Assembly (NCBI RefSeq): GCF_002077945.1
Contig: NZ_LVYD01000002.1
Coordinates: forward strand, 310,001-374,000
Length of the DNA stretch: 64,000 nt
From: Niastella vici
GTDB taxonomy: Bacteria > Bacteroidota > Bacteroidia > Chitinophagales > Chitinophagaceae
Reading direction: 5' to 3'
Shown here: one piece after another, positions 9,225 to 18,927 of the stretch
Position numbering within the stretch: position 1 is the first letter of the stretch
Layout: each line of letters begins with the position of its first letter
Notes under the pieces: generated by a model
Told to the model about the DNA's origin: nothing
Seen by the model: the letters and a program-made list of their open reading frames with translations, nothing else
Database searches by the model: none
Made by a program: the position numbers and the translations under genes

Positions 9225-10355
9225 TTAATTTTTCAATTTATACATTTCACTACCGGCCAGTAAAAAACAGCCCAGTCCATAATCTTCAAAATCGGGAATA
9301 TGGTCCCAGGTCACGGGCTGGCCGTCTTTGGGTTCCTTGCCGGTTCCCTGTACATAACCCAGCATGCCATTGGGGTGAATACAATCTTTCACCATGGCAT
9401 TCCAGGCTTTCAGCATAATGGGTTTATAGGTTGCTTTATTGATAAGCTTGTTGTTGATGCCCCAGGCCATGCCATAAACGAACAAAGCGGTTCCGCTCAA
9501 TTCCTTTCCGCCATAATCGGTTGAATCGGCAAGGCTCACATTCCAGAAACCATCGGCGCGCTGCAGCGGTACCAGGGCCTTCAGCATGTCTTTATAATCC
9601 TGCATGTACTCATTATAGTGAGGATCGGTTTTTGGCAGCATTTGCATGGTGCGTACCAATGCGGCCACCACCCAGCCATTGCCGCGGCTCCAGTAACAAT
9701 TTTTACCATTGGGTTCTTTATACGGCGGGTCGAAATCCTTGTCGCGCCACCACATCTTTTCGGCAGGATTGTACAAGCCATTATCGCCATGTTTGGTTTT
9801 GGTGAAAGTATACATCTCGTACATGCGGTTAAAATAGCTGGTATCTTTATATACTACTCCCAGCCGAACAAATACCGGCATGCCCATTTGCAGGGCATCT
9901 ATCCAGCTCCAGTCATCTATTTTTGGCGTAGACTTCATGAGGTCGACAGACGCTTTTATATCTTTAATGCGTTCTTCTTTTTTATCGAGCAGGTACAGGT
10001 CAATATAGGTTTGACCGCAGCACTGGTTATCGGCATTGCGGGTTTGAATACCATCGCGCAGGCCCCAGTTGTGTTTGGTGCCCCAGTCGATTGCATAATC
10101 AAGGTATTCTTTCTTTTTATCAACGGCGTACAGGGCCATCAGGCCTTCATAATATACGGCGCGGGTCCAGATGTTACTTGGCCGCTCCCTGTTGGTAACA
10201 ATGCTTTTACCGGCATCGGGCCATTTTTGCATGAAGTAAGCATTGGTCAAACGCATCGCATTCAACACCTCTTTTTTTGAAGGGGCTTTTTGCGCCTGCA
10301 CCGCAGTGGTCATTAACAATACAGCAGCTAATAAAAATTTCATTCTATAAAGCAT
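9225..10355 (-). CDS. GH105 unsaturated rhamnogalacturonyl hydrolase
   Basis: Removes the unsaturated galacturonate left by rhamnogalacturonan lyase from delta-GalA-rhamnose oligosaccharides. The 376-residue product has a signal peptide (MKFLLAAVLLMTTAVQAQ; an internal ATG at 10343 would start exactly there). YteR-like motifs carry the catalytic aspartates: RNADNQCCGQTYIDLY and WSWIDALQMGMPVF. Inverting hydration-type chemistry is known for the family. It stands directly downstream of the lyase and GH2 genes, matching its expected substrate supply. A dispersed repeat lies upstream. Confidence 0.92.
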   Translation of the reverse strand: MLYRMKFLLAAVLLMTTAVQAQKAPSKKEVLNAMRLTNAYFMQKWPDAGKSIVTNRERPSNIWTRAVYYEGLMALYAVDKKKEYLDYAIDWGTKHNWGLRDGIQTRNADNQCCGQTYIDLYLLDKKEERIKDIKASVDLMKSTPKIDDWSWIDALQMGMPVFVRLGVVYKDTSYFNRMYEMYTFTKTKHGDNGLYNPAEKMWWRDKDFDPPYKEPNGKNCYWSRGNGWVVAALVRTMQMLPKTDPHYNEYMQDYKDMLKALVPLQRADGFWNVSLADSTDYGGKELSGTALFVYGMAWGINNKLINKATYKPIMLKAWNAMVKDCIHPNGMLGYVQGTGKEPKDGQPVTWDHIPDFEDYGLGCFLLAGSEMYKLKN

Positions 10356-10398
10356 AATTACCTGATTATTGTGTGTTACTATTCAAAGTCATTAAGCA

Positions 10399-10503
10399 CT
10401 TCGGCTTCGCCCGGTGCAAGCGTGCCTTCGATCCTTCGACTTCGCTCAGGACGCTCAGGGCGGTGAAATCCTGGGCAGGTTCGCACTTCGGTGGCGCTCA
10501 GCA
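10399..10503. repeat. Dispersed repeat with CCTTCGACTTCGCTCAGG core
   Basis: A G/C-rich stretch fills the GH2-GH105 spacer. Its core at 10433-10460 reads CCTTCGACTTCGCTCAGG and then repeats CGCTCAGG. Related copies (in reverse orientation) lie at 20015-20078 and 61693-61748. Such sequences are common REP-like repeats in Bacteroidota genomes. It interrupts an otherwise tight operon. Confidence 0.65.
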
Positions 10504-10504
10504 C

Positions 10505-13450
10505 CTAATTCAATTTCGGTTTCAACTCATCCGGACTGTCTTTCGTGTGTCCATCCCAGGTGTCGCGCGAAGGCTGGGTGAACAGGGTCTGTACAGCCGC
10601 CAGATCAACCGTTGCAGCCGGTTTGAAAGCCGCAGACTGCACATATTTTTGCAAACTGTACAACAACTGCCGCGCGCCGGGCCGGTTGTCCAGATCGTTT
10701 TTAAGATCAACACTACAAAGCAGCAATTTGCCTTTACCCACTTTTGCTTCGAGCAGCAGGGCCAGTTTGCGGTTGATGAACCAGGTATCTATCGGTTGCA
10801 ATACCGGTTTGAAACCTTTCGGGAAATCTTCGAGGTGCATTACCTGCGCTTTATTCACTACATCCCACCATTGGAAGTCACTATATCCTGTGGCAGGAAA
10901 TTCGGCAAAGGCCGGATGGTTGGGATCACATACAAAACCCAGGGTATGAGGCGGACGCATTTTAAACCAGCTGGTATTCCAGAATACGGGAGTAAAGTAA
11001 TTTACAACTTCTTTTCCTTTTACGATCTTTCCCGCAGCCTGTAAGAATACCGTACCGCCATTTTGCAATAAAGAAATGGCTTTCGCATCGAGCGTATCGC
11101 AATAATATACCTCATTGCTTTTAGTAACCTCAGGCACAGTGGCCGGAAACACCCAGATGTCCCAATCGTTCCCATACGAAGTACCGGCTACGTAAATATC
11201 AAGGTTCAACCGCATGGGGGTTTTTATGCCCGATAAGGGATATTCAATTTTACCAACCGGGATCCCGTTCCCTATTTCATACTCTTTTTGTTTAAAGAAA
11301 TTACTCTGCAGCATTTTTCCGGTGCTGTCTTTCAATACCCAGTTTATCTGGGCATTCTTCAAAGCACCGCTGCCATAATTGAACAACTCTATCTGGGCAG
11401 TGAACGTTTCATTGTTCGTATAAACGAATTTGGGCATCCGCGCCAATGGCACCACAGCATTGCAGAACCGCTTTATTTCCTGTGGCGTTACATAGGGTTT
11501 GTTCTGCCATAAAGCATTCAACATACCCACCAGGGCCGTTCCCTGCCCCGGAAAATCCTGTAAGCCCAGCAATTGAAAACCAGCCAGCCCTTTGGTACGC
11601 ATGGCTTTTTCTATTTCATTCTTGTAACACAATACCTGCAGTTTACCACTGGCCATCAGGAACTGGTTTGCCTGATCGGACATCCCATGTTCGGCCAACA
11701 TTTCGCGGAACAATTCGAAATTCTTTTCTTTATATACGCCGGTGAATCGTTCTATTTCATTGAAATCGGGGAATACACACCATTGCCCCATTTCATGCGT
11801 CACATAGGGCACATTGAATTTTTGTACGGCATTATGGTAATCCGAATCGCTTTCCGGCCGCGCATTTACCCAGTTCAAACCTCTTGCGCCGGCCTTTACC
11901 ATATATTCATTTTCAGACACCAACGGCCAGCTGTTGCCTACCGATGCACCTGTATAAACCCTGCGTTTGTCTTTGGCCTGCCAGTATTGAATGATGGCAG
12001 CCAGGAATTTTGTTTGATTTTTACCTGCAGGTTCATTGCCACCAGCCGCCTCCATACAAAACGAAGCGTAATTGCCATACCAGTTGGCCATGCGGTTGGT
12101 TTCGTCGTACATAAATTGATCAACCGGACGGCCATCACCTAAAGAGGTGCCATGGTTCACCCAACCCGGTGCTTCGGGTTGCAGATAGAACCCGGTTTTG
12201 TCGGCGGCTTTAAAGGCCGCTTCGGGCGGACACCAACTGTGAAAACGCATATGGTTGAGGCCATGCGCTTTCGCCGTAGTGAACAATTTTATCCAGCCGG
12301 CTTCATCCATCGGTGGAAAACCGGTAAGCGGAAACTCGCAATTATTAACGGTGCCGCGCAAAAACACCGGCCGGTCATTGATGGTGAAACCGGTTCCTAC
12401 AATTTTAAACGACCGCATGCCAAACGCTACTTCTTTCTGATGTATTTGCCCGTTAGGCGTTTGCAGTTTCACCGTGAGTTTATATAAAGCCGGGTTGAAC
12501 TCATCCCACAATTGTACATTACCGGTCATGGGTAGTGTAAATTGTTGGGTGATGAGCGAATCGGAGCTCAACGTAACTGAATTGATAACCGGTGGCACTG
12601 CGTGTCCCTGTTTTGTATTAAAAGCGGAAGCCGACAGTGTTACCGTTGCCTTACCAGCCTGTTCGCCTTTTAGTGTCACGGCAACAATAGCCTGTTTATT
12701 GGGTACATCGGGGTATACCTGCACATTGTCGATATACGCTTGTGGTTTTGTTTGTAACTCAATTTTCCCGATGATGCCATTCCAGTTGCCCTGGGTATGA
12801 TCGGTTAAACTGTGTGAATCGGGCCCTACATTGATCGTTTTTATGCGGTTATCGACACGAATGGTGATCACATGTTCGCCGGAGGTTGATAAAACAGCCG
12901 TGAGGTCATATACATGCGGCGCCACCAGGCTGTTCTGCATACCCAACTCTTTGCCATCGACCCAAACCGTTGTTTCGGTATGGCATCTTTCGAGGAACAG
13001 ATCGATGCGTTTATGTTCTGTTATCCAGTTTTTTGGAATTATTACCTTCCGCTGGTACCAGGCAGCGCCCAGATAATATTTACCAGGCGTTAACCAGAAG
13101 GGGAATTTCAGGTTACCGGGTTGGCGGTATTTCTCCATCCGCGGATTGAAGTACCAACTGCTGTCATAAATACTGCCGGTCCATTTTGTTTGCAGGGTAA
13201 CCTCATCGCCTTTGCCATTGGTGAGCATAGAGCCGGGCAATTGAATAGCATCGTCCAGTTCTTTATTGAACCACTGCTCTGTGACGCCCGCATCGGTACG
13301 GTCGATCTGGAACCGCCATTTGCCGGCCAGTGAACCCGAGGCTACCGGTTGTGCATGGGTGCTATTGATTATACCGCAGACTATCAGAGACACAAAGGTG
13401 AGCCGTCTTTTAAAGCGCGGCCCACCTTTAATTATTTGTATTAAACTCAT
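10505..13450 (-). CDS. GH2-like glycoside hydrolase with sugar-binding domains, secreted
   Basis: Large secreted exo-glycosidase, likely acting on galactosyl or related side groups of rhamnogalacturonan. The 981-residue product has a signal peptide ending around STHAQ, a GH2 N-terminal sugar-binding jelly roll (about 40-235), an immunoglobulin-like domain, then the TIM barrel. The acid/base Glu is in GGNEPAG (about 473) and the nucleophile Glu in THEMGQW (about 553). A long C-terminal region of about 350 residues extends past the barrel. Its ATG overlaps the CE12 stop by one base (TAATG), showing translational coupling. Substrate is inferred from neighbours only. Confidence 0.82.
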   Translation of the reverse strand: MSLIQIIKGGPRFKRRLTFVSLIVCGIINSTHAQPVASGSLAGKWRFQIDRTDAGVTEQWFNKELDDAIQLPGSMLTNGKGDEVTLQTKWTGSIYDSSWYFNPRMEKYRQPGNLKFPFWLTPGKYYLGAAWYQRKVIIPKNWITEHKRIDLFLERCHTETTVWVDGKELGMQNSLVAPHVYDLTAVLSTSGEHVITIRVDNRIKTINVGPDSHSLTDHTQGNWNGIIGKIELQTKPQAYIDNVQVYPDVPNKQAIVAVTLKGEQAGKATVTLSASAFNTKQGHAVPPVINSVTLSSDSLITQQFTLPMTGNVQLWDEFNPALYKLTVKLQTPNGQIHQKEVAFGMRSFKIVGTGFTINDRPVFLRGTVNNCEFPLTGFPPMDEAGWIKLFTTAKAHGLNHMRFHSWCPPEAAFKAADKTGFYLQPEAPGWVNHGTSLGDGRPVDQFMYDETNRMANWYGNYASFCMEAAGGNEPAGKNQTKFLAAIIQYWQAKDKRRVYTGASVGNSWPLVSENEYMVKAGARGLNWVNARPESDSDYHNAVQKFNVPYVTHEMGQWCVFPDFNEIERFTGVYKEKNFELFREMLAEHGMSDQANQFLMASGKLQVLCYKNEIEKAMRTKGLAGFQLLGLQDFPGQGTALVGMLNALWQNKPYVTPQEIKRFCNAVVPLARMPKFVYTNNETFTAQIELFNYGSGALKNAQINWVLKDSTGKMLQSNFFKQKEYEIGNGIPVGKIEYPLSGIKTPMRLNLDIYVAGTSYGNDWDIWVFPATVPEVTKSNEVYYCDTLDAKAISLLQNGGTVFLQAAGKIVKGKEVVNYFTPVFWNTSWFKMRPPHTLGFVCDPNHPAFAEFPATGYSDFQWWDVVNKAQVMHLEDFPKGFKPVLQPIDTWFINRKLALLLEAKVGKGKLLLCSVDLKNDLDNRPGARQLLYSLQKYVQSAAFKPAATVDLAAVQTLFTQPSRDTWDGHTKDSPDELKPKLN

Positions 13451-14250
13451 TACTTCAGGTAATTTTTAAGCTCGCATTTTTTCAGGTCTTTAATTCCTTT
13501 TACCACCATATCAGCATTCAGGGTTGACCCGGTCCTGTTAGGATGGGTATGGTCAACAGGAAAGAATTTCTTAACCGAATCGGCGCCCAGCGCATCATAC
13601 TGATCGGCAATGAGGTCATTCAGCGGAATAAAGTAAGCATCGCCTGCTTTCGCCACTGCTGCGGCCCAGCCACCGTAGCTTTCATTGCTCCGAACCGTTT
13701 TTCCATCCTTGAAATCGCCACGCGGTACCGGCGAACACACAATGGGAATAGCCCCTTTCGCTTTGGTATCGTTGATGTATTTACGCATATACCAGCCGTA
13801 GGTATGCACTACTTCATTCACTTTACGAATAGGATTATAAATAGCGCTGCTATCCTCTCCTATTCCCCTTATAGTACCCCGGGCGCGGGCAGTATCATCT
13901 AGCGGACCGGCATCATTGTGCCCAAACTGCATGATCACAAAGTCACCGGGTTTCAATTGTTCAAGAATGCGGTCCCAACGGCCTTCTGTAATAAAGGTAC
14001 GGCTGCTTCTGCCACCAATGGCATGGTTCTGTACGCCAATACGAATGGTATCGAACCGGTCGGCCATCAGGCTGCCCCAACCCCACAGGTCTTTCTCCCC
14101 TTTTCCACTGCCATTCTTTACCGTAGAATCGCCAATGATATACAGGGTTGGTTTTGATGCTTTCAATAAAATAAAGGAGGAAACAAGGAGGAAGGAGCCG
14201 ATAGCAATAACCGAACGGATCAAATTACTGCGTTTATTATTAGTAGCCAT
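13450..14250 (-). CDS. CE12 rhamnogalacturonan acetylesterase (SGNH fold)
   Basis: Deacetylates galacturonate residues of rhamnogalacturonan so that the lyase can cut. 266 residues, with an N-terminal hydrophobic signal/anchor (about 10-30). SGNH blocks are all present: GDST (Ser 42), GGRSSR, GHND (Asn about 112) and the DHTH block with Asp 233 and His 236. It lies 5 bases after the PL11 gene and overlaps the GH2 start by one base, so the three genes are one translational unit. Confidence 0.93.
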   Translation of the reverse strand: MATNNKRSNLIRSVIAIGSFLLVSSFILLKASKPTLYIIGDSTVKNGSGKGEKDLWGWGSLMADRFDTIRIGVQNHAIGGRSSRTFITEGRWDRILEQLKPGDFVIMQFGHNDAGPLDDTARARGTIRGIGEDSSAIYNPIRKVNEVVHTYGWYMRKYINDTKAKGAIPIVCSPVPRGDFKDGKTVRSNESYGGWAAAVAKAGDAYFIPLNDLIADQYDALGADSVKKFFPVDHTHPNRTGSTLNADMVVKGIKDLKKCELKNYLK

Positions 14251-14255
14251 GCTAT

Positions 14256-16136
14256 TTATTTTTTTGCGTTGTCATTTTTATGCGTTTCGATAATACTGAT
14301 CGACGGATGCGGTGGTGCGCCCATGCCTTCGCCAAGATAGAAGCCTGTATGCGGCGGTTGATTATACGCCACGTTCTGCCATACAATGCTGAGCCGGTAT
14401 TGCGGGTCCTGCATCAATGTATAGAACCTGTTGGTGGTGGGAATGGCCGTTGAAAAAATGCGTAGCTCCCTGTTGTCGCGGGTATGGTAGATCACTTCTT
14501 CGCGCCAGTCGCCCAGGATGTCGGCCGATAAACAGGGATTGGCCTTGGTGCCATTATTCTGCACGCAATCAAAATCTTTTCCATCGAGTATTTTAACCAC
14601 GCGGCTGTTAGTATAATCCCATTTACCCACCAGCGTACCGTTCAATATTTCACTGAGCACATCGCCATCCCAATAGATCCCCATATTGCAGGGTGGCGTT
14701 TTATCGGCGATCTGGTTGCCTTTGCAATCATATAAACCGGTAATACCTGCACCGGCCACCCAGCACTCATAGCCTTTATAACGGGGATCAATATCCAATG
14801 CACAGGCGCGGCCGGGTCCTTCCCCATCTTCACCGGCAGCAACGGAAGGCTTTTTCCAGATCACTTCACCGGTTTTTGCATCGCGGAAATTGGCGCCTGC
14901 ATTATCGAACCGTTCCTGTGTTGAAAATACTTCAAGACCCGGTCTTTCAGGGTCCAGGTCGCTTACATGCAGAGCATCGGCATGACCAATGCCGGTTGTA
15001 TACAACCCTTTGCCATTATCATCAACGGTCATTTGTCCGTATACGATCTCATCCTTACCATCGCCATCCACATCAGCTACGGTTAAATTATGATTGCCCT
15101 GTCCGGCAAAAGCCGAATATCCTTTATTATCTGTATCGAACACCCAGCATTGGGTAAGTTTTTTATTTTTATAATCCCAGGCGGCGAGCACACTGCGGCC
15201 ATAGTAACCGCGGCACATGACCAAACTGGGGTGAACGCCATCGAGGTAAGCCACGCAGGCGAGGAAGCGATCGACCCGGTTCCCATAGCTATCGGTTCTG
15301 CCAATACCCCAACCATCTATGCGGCCGCGTGATGGCACATAATCGGTCGTGTATACCGCAGCACCGGTTTGTCCGTCAAATACGGTCAGGAACTCCGGTC
15401 CTTCCAGAATGCGGCCTTTTGCATTGCGATAATCTTTTGTTGAATCGCCAATTACTTTTCCCTGTCCGTCAATAGTACCATCGGCTGTTTTCATGGCTAT
15501 TTCGGCTTTGCCATCGCCATCGAGGTCGTACACCATAAACTGGGTGTAATGCGCGCCTTCGCGAATGTTCTTACCCAGGTTGATCTGCCACAGCATGCGG
15601 CCATCCAAAGTATAAGCCTGAATGATGGGCGGATCGGTTATGCCATCGTGTGAATTATCGTGTCCCTTGCCGGCCTGGTGCAAAATGATCTCATAGGTGC
15701 CATCGCCATCGAGATCGCCCACGCTGGCATCGTTGGGCGCATACCCGTCGGGTGTGTTCAGCGGAATGGAAATATAGGCTGGCGCATTGGCTTTTACTGT
15801 GTAGGTACGTGGATCTTTTATTTCCTTTCCATTGATGACAGCGGCTACCTGGTAAGTATAGGTTTTGGCAGCAGCTGTTTTTTCATCGAGCCAGCCAGTA
15901 GCAGTGGTAATGGGTGTATTCACCCTGCTGGCCTTTTCATTGTCGATAGCGCGGTATATATAAAATGAAATGTCGGCCGGATCCGTTGCCAGCAAGCGCC
16001 AGCTTACAAAGATGTTTCCTTTTCCATCGGGTATGGCAACGATACCTCTGTTGAGGTATTCCATTTGTCGCTGGGCAAGTACTATTACAGGCAGCAATAA
16101 CACCAGTGAAAACAATATTCTGTATAGTTTATGCAT
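14256..16136 (-). CDS. PL11 rhamnogalacturonan lyase
   Basis: Cleaves the rhamnose-galacturonate backbone of rhamnogalacturonan I by beta-elimination. 626 residues, signal peptide MHKLYRILFSLVLLLPVIVLAQ, then an N-terminal fibronectin-like region and an eight-bladed propeller with repeated calcium-loop motifs such as GDLDGDGTYEI, YDLDGDGKAEI and ADVDGDGKDEI, as in YesW/YesX. It provides the substrate for the GH105 enzymes here. The spacing to GH28 is 30 bases and to CE12 5 bases. Confidence 0.94.
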   Translation of the reverse strand: MHKLYRILFSLVLLLPVIVLAQRQMEYLNRGIVAIPDGKGNIFVSWRLLATDPADISFYIYRAIDNEKASRVNTPITTATGWLDEKTAAAKTYTYQVAAVINGKEIKDPRTYTVKANAPAYISIPLNTPDGYAPNDASVGDLDGDGTYEIILHQAGKGHDNSHDGITDPPIIQAYTLDGRMLWQINLGKNIREGAHYTQFMVYDLDGDGKAEIAMKTADGTIDGQGKVIGDSTKDYRNAKGRILEGPEFLTVFDGQTGAAVYTTDYVPSRGRIDGWGIGRTDSYGNRVDRFLACVAYLDGVHPSLVMCRGYYGRSVLAAWDYKNKKLTQCWVFDTDNKGYSAFAGQGNHNLTVADVDGDGKDEIVYGQMTVDDNGKGLYTTGIGHADALHVSDLDPERPGLEVFSTQERFDNAGANFRDAKTGEVIWKKPSVAAGEDGEGPGRACALDIDPRYKGYECWVAGAGITGLYDCKGNQIADKTPPCNMGIYWDGDVLSEILNGTLVGKWDYTNSRVVKILDGKDFDCVQNNGTKANPCLSADILGDWREEVIYHTRDNRELRIFSTAIPTTNRFYTLMQDPQYRLSIVWQNVAYNQPPHTGFYLGEGMGAPPHPSISIIETHKNDNAKK

Positions 16137-16166
16137 TTGGCAGTTTATTAGTTATTAATAACTACT

Positions 16167-17654
16167 TTAACGAGACGGTTTCGCTTCTCCCGAAAGTTGC
16201 ATACCTGCTGAATTATCAACCTGCACCGGTAAACCATCTGCGCCCTGTATTGCTACATGGTTAAAAACCCAGCCAGCGGCATAACTCACCGATCCGGCGG
16301 TATTTCCCTGTACCTGTACATTATTAAAATGAAAATCCTGTAGCAGGGATTCCTTCAAACCAGCTGCATTCACTACTTTCTTTACACCTACTGCCTTTAT
16401 ATCGGAGATATAAACCTGTTTAAAATGTGGAATGCCTTTTTCGGCCGGCTCTACTTTGTGCAATAGTACTTTCCAATGCTGCGGCAATGAATCGTAATGG
16501 TAACCTGCTGGTAAGGATGAATAACTGTAGGTAGGGTTCCAGTTCATAGTGAACTGAAAGGCTGTACCAACGCTGTCCATTTGTATGTTGCGAAAATGAA
16601 TATCTTCAATGGTGCCGCCGCGCGTAGTAGCCGACTTTATATGCAATCCGTTCCCTGTGCCTTTGCCATAGAGGTTGATCGCATATACATGACGGATGCC
16701 ACCTGAAGTTTCGCTGCCAAGGGTCAGCAGTCCGCCGCCTTTGCGGGCTTTGCAATTGCGGATGACCACATATTCGGTTGGTTTGTTCACGCGCAATCCA
16801 TCCCAGTCGCGACCGGCTTTCAAACAAAAATCATCATCGTTGCAGTCGATATCACAATTTTCGATCAGCACCCAGGAAGAAGAATCCACATCTACCCCAT
16901 CGGTGCTGGGCCCTTTGCCATCTTCATTGTTACGGATAATTATTCCATTCACCGAAACATAAGATGAATACAGTAACTGAACGGTCCAGAAACCGGCATT
17001 TTTTATCGTGATGCCTTTTATGGAAACATCTGTTGCATTTTGTACCAGAATGGTGCGCACGCGTTTGGCGTCGTAATCGACTATCCAGCGCAAGCCTTTG
17101 GGCTCATATTCTTTACGCATGGCCCAGTATTTATCCCAGCAGAATTTACCACGGGCATTAATGGTACCGTTACCGGTGATGGCGGCATTGGTTTGGCCAA
17201 TCACATTAATGAGGGCTGCTGGCCATTTCATTTCAATACCGGCAATACGGGTGTCTATTTCGGGATAGTCGGCAAAATCCTGACTGCCGAGCAACAGCAC
17301 ATCTTTATCTATTTGTAATTGAACATTGCTTTTGAGAAAGAGGGCGCCGGTCACATAGCTTCCGGGTGCAAACACCACAGTGCCGCCGCCGGCTTTGGCG
17401 CAGGCATCGATGGTTGCCTGAATGGCTTTTGTACAAAGCGATTGCGCATCGGGTATAGCGCCAAATTGATTGACGGAAAATTTCTTTTTTGCGGTAGGGA
17501 ATTTGCGCGCACCTGTTTGTTTTACCCACACAGGTTCCTTAGCTGAGAGTGGTACATTGCCCTGTTTGCCAACCGGCTGACCGGTTGCAATAAATACTGT
17601 ACAGGCGAAACTGGTAAGTATGGATAATTTTAGTAAAGTCAACCGTTTGATCAT
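16167..17654 (-). CDS. GH28 polygalacturonase-family enzyme, first gene of the operon
   Basis: Hydrolyses alpha-1,4-galacturonan or rhamnogalacturonan ends. 495 residues with a signal peptide (about 1-26) and a right-handed beta-helix. GH28 catalytic blocks are visible: STDGVDVDSS (near 250), CNDDDFCLKAG with the Asp pair (273-275), and LGSETSGG (about 312-319), where exo-type enzymes often replace the usual GHG. This suggests exo action. It heads the minus-strand operon; the upstream spacer holds a CCCCTAAAGGGG palindrome and a weak TAATTTTA box. Confidence 0.92.
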   Translation of the reverse strand: MIKRLTLLKLSILTSFACTVFIATGQPVGKQGNVPLSAKEPVWVKQTGARKFPTAKKKFSVNQFGAIPDAQSLCTKAIQATIDACAKAGGGTVVFAPGSYVTGALFLKSNVQLQIDKDVLLLGSQDFADYPEIDTRIAGIEMKWPAALINVIGQTNAAITGNGTINARGKFCWDKYWAMRKEYEPKGLRWIVDYDAKRVRTILVQNATDVSIKGITIKNAGFWTVQLLYSSYVSVNGIIIRNNEDGKGPSTDGVDVDSSSWVLIENCDIDCNDDDFCLKAGRDWDGLRVNKPTEYVVIRNCKARKGGGLLTLGSETSGGIRHVYAINLYGKGTGNGLHIKSATTRGGTIEDIHFRNIQMDSVGTAFQFTMNWNPTYSYSSLPAGYHYDSLPQHWKVLLHKVEPAEKGIPHFKQVYISDIKAVGVKKVVNAAGLKESLLQDFHFNNVQVQGNTAGSVSYAAGWVFNHVAIQGADGLPVQVDNSAGMQLSGEAKPSR

Positions 17655-17723
17655 GATCTACGCAACCTTAAGGCTTGTAAAATTAGGCGAAACGGCTTGG
17701 CTACTATCCTGTTGTGTCCTGAG

Positions 17724-17746
17724 TTCCCCCAGCCCCTAAAGGGGGA
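17724..17746. repeat. CCCCTAAAGGGG palindromic element
   Basis: Reads CCCCCAGCCCCTAAAGGGGGA. Close copies occur at 41211, 41341, 59692 and, inverted, at 59811. It lies upstream of the GH28 operon and downstream of nothing on the plus strand, so here it is not simply a gene-end terminator. Confidence 0.7.
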
Positions 17747-17844
17747 TATTTATAATACATGTCCCTGTGACCTTTTTAATCGCCGTTTTAATGCGCATTT
17801 AATGCAGGGCCGCGAATGCCCATTAAGAATAGGGCAATTTTACC

Positions 17845-17852
17845 TATCTTTG
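17845..17852 (+). promoter_or_regulatory. Bacteroidota -7 box TATCTTTG for the exporter leader
   Basis: An exact match to TAnnTTTG, so the transcript would begin near 17859 and carry a leader of about 180 bases before the EamA start. A GCCC...GGGC inverted repeat overlaps the expected -33 region just upstream. Confidence 0.6.
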
Positions 17853-17872
17853 CCGCAATTACTTCAACAGAT

Positions 17873-17911
17873 ATGAACAGGTCACATTGTCTTCCCCCTC
17901 CAGTACATTAA
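17873..17911 (+). CDS. Possible 12-codon leader peptide with Pro-Pro-Pro
   Basis: A short frame ATG to TAA encodes MNRSHCLPPPVH. It starts about 14 bases after the predicted transcription start and ends 22 bases before a terminator-like hairpin. The Pro triplet is a known ribosome-slowing motif, which would suit a leader peptide controlling the hairpin. There is no conservation evidence here; it could be chance. Confidence 0.3.
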   Translation: MNRSHCLPPPVH

Positions 17912-17933
17912 TATTTCTTCAATAGAAGATGTA

Positions 17934-17964
17934 GCAGATAGTTTTGGCTATCAGCAGTTTTTTT
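17934..17964 (+). terminator. Terminator-like hairpin inside the exporter leader (candidate attenuator)
   Basis: GCAGATAG pairs with CTATCAGC around TTTTGG (7 pairs, one A-A mismatch), followed by AG and seven T. It stands between promoter and gene on the same strand, the arrangement expected of a transcription attenuator. A second small hairpin CTTCAATAGAAG lies just upstream at 17917-17928. Confidence 0.45.
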
Positions 17965-18037
17965 ATTCTTCAAACTTCATTTGACTGACAATATTAAAAT
18001 GCTTTCCGGGCTGAGCCGGGAGGGTGGATAATTCTTT

Positions 18038-18916
18038 ATGAAAAAATCATATCTGGTATTACACGGGGCGGTAATATTGGCTGGCTTTACCGGCATTTTC
18101 GGTAAGCTTATTTCGCTCAACGAAGGACTTTTAGTTTGGTACAGGGTATTCTTCTCTTTTATCTGGTTGTTCTTTATTCTGAAATTGTTTAAGGTGAGAA
18201 CCGCTGTCACCCTTCGCCAAAAATTCGACATTGCGAAAATCGGGATGCTGATCACCCTGCATTGGGTATTCTTTTATGGCAGTATCAAATATTCCAATAT
18301 CTCTATCGGGGTTGTTTGTTTCAGCCTGACCAGTTTCTTCACCGCAATCTTTAAGCCGCTCCTTAATAGGGAGCCACTCGTTCCTTCTGAACTTTTATTA
18401 AGTCTGCTTACTTTGCTGGGTATTGCCCTGATCTTCCATTTTGATACATTGTACCAGACCGGCATTATACTGGGTGTTATTTCTTCTGCTTTTGGCGCGT
18501 TGTATACCATTTATAATGAACGCCTGGTTAAAAGGTACGACAGCATGGTGATCAATTACTATCAAATGACAGGGGGAACCATTGGCCTGGGACTTTTAAT
18601 GCCGCTGTATTTGCACTATTTCCCGGTTAACAGTATTATTCCTGCGCCAAAGGATATAGTGTATTTATTGCTGTTATCATTGTTCTGCACGGTGGGACTG
18701 TATGTTTTGTTTGCGGAATCATTAAAGAGAATTCCTGCTTTTACAGTAAATCTTAGTTTCAACCTGGAGCCGATCTATTCGATCATAATGGCATTCCTGT
18801 TCTTTGCCGAAGGCAGACAGGTGAATGTATCTTTTTATATCGGGTTGTTGTTTATAGGGATCTCTGTCATTTTGCAAACAGTTATTTCCCTCAGGGGAAA
18901 ACTTACACCTGCATAA
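18038..18916 (+). CDS. EamA-family (DMT superfamily) transporter
   Basis: Inner-membrane transporter, probably a metabolite exporter. 292 residues, about ten transmembrane helices forming two EamA repeats (about 5-135 and 150-285). NLEPIYSIIMAFLFFAEG near the C-terminus is a typical EamA signature. No substrate can be read. It is a lone gene; its long leader may contain an attenuator, which would suggest regulation by an amino acid or translation state. A hairpin terminator follows. Confidence 0.85.
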   Translation: MKKSYLVLHGAVILAGFTGIFGKLISLNEGLLVWYRVFFSFIWLFFILKLFKVRTAVTLRQKFDIAKIGMLITLHWVFFYGSIKYSNISIGVVCFSLTSFFTAIFKPLLNREPLVPSELLLSLLTLLGIALIFHFDTLYQTGIILGVISSAFGALYTIYNERLVKRYDSMVINYYQMTGGTIGLGLLMPLYLHYFPVNSIIPAPKDIVYLLLLSLFCTVGLYVLFAESLKRIPAFTVNLSFNLEPIYSIIMAFLFFAEGRQVNVSFYIGLLFIGISVILQTVISLRGKLTPA

Positions 18917-18927
18917 ATGAATTGAGT

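Noticed and set aside
9618-10280. A 220-codon open frame on the plus strand opposite GH105
   Set aside because: It is the antisense shadow of a well-supported GH105 gene; the protein has no family features and the composition follows the opposite strand's codons.
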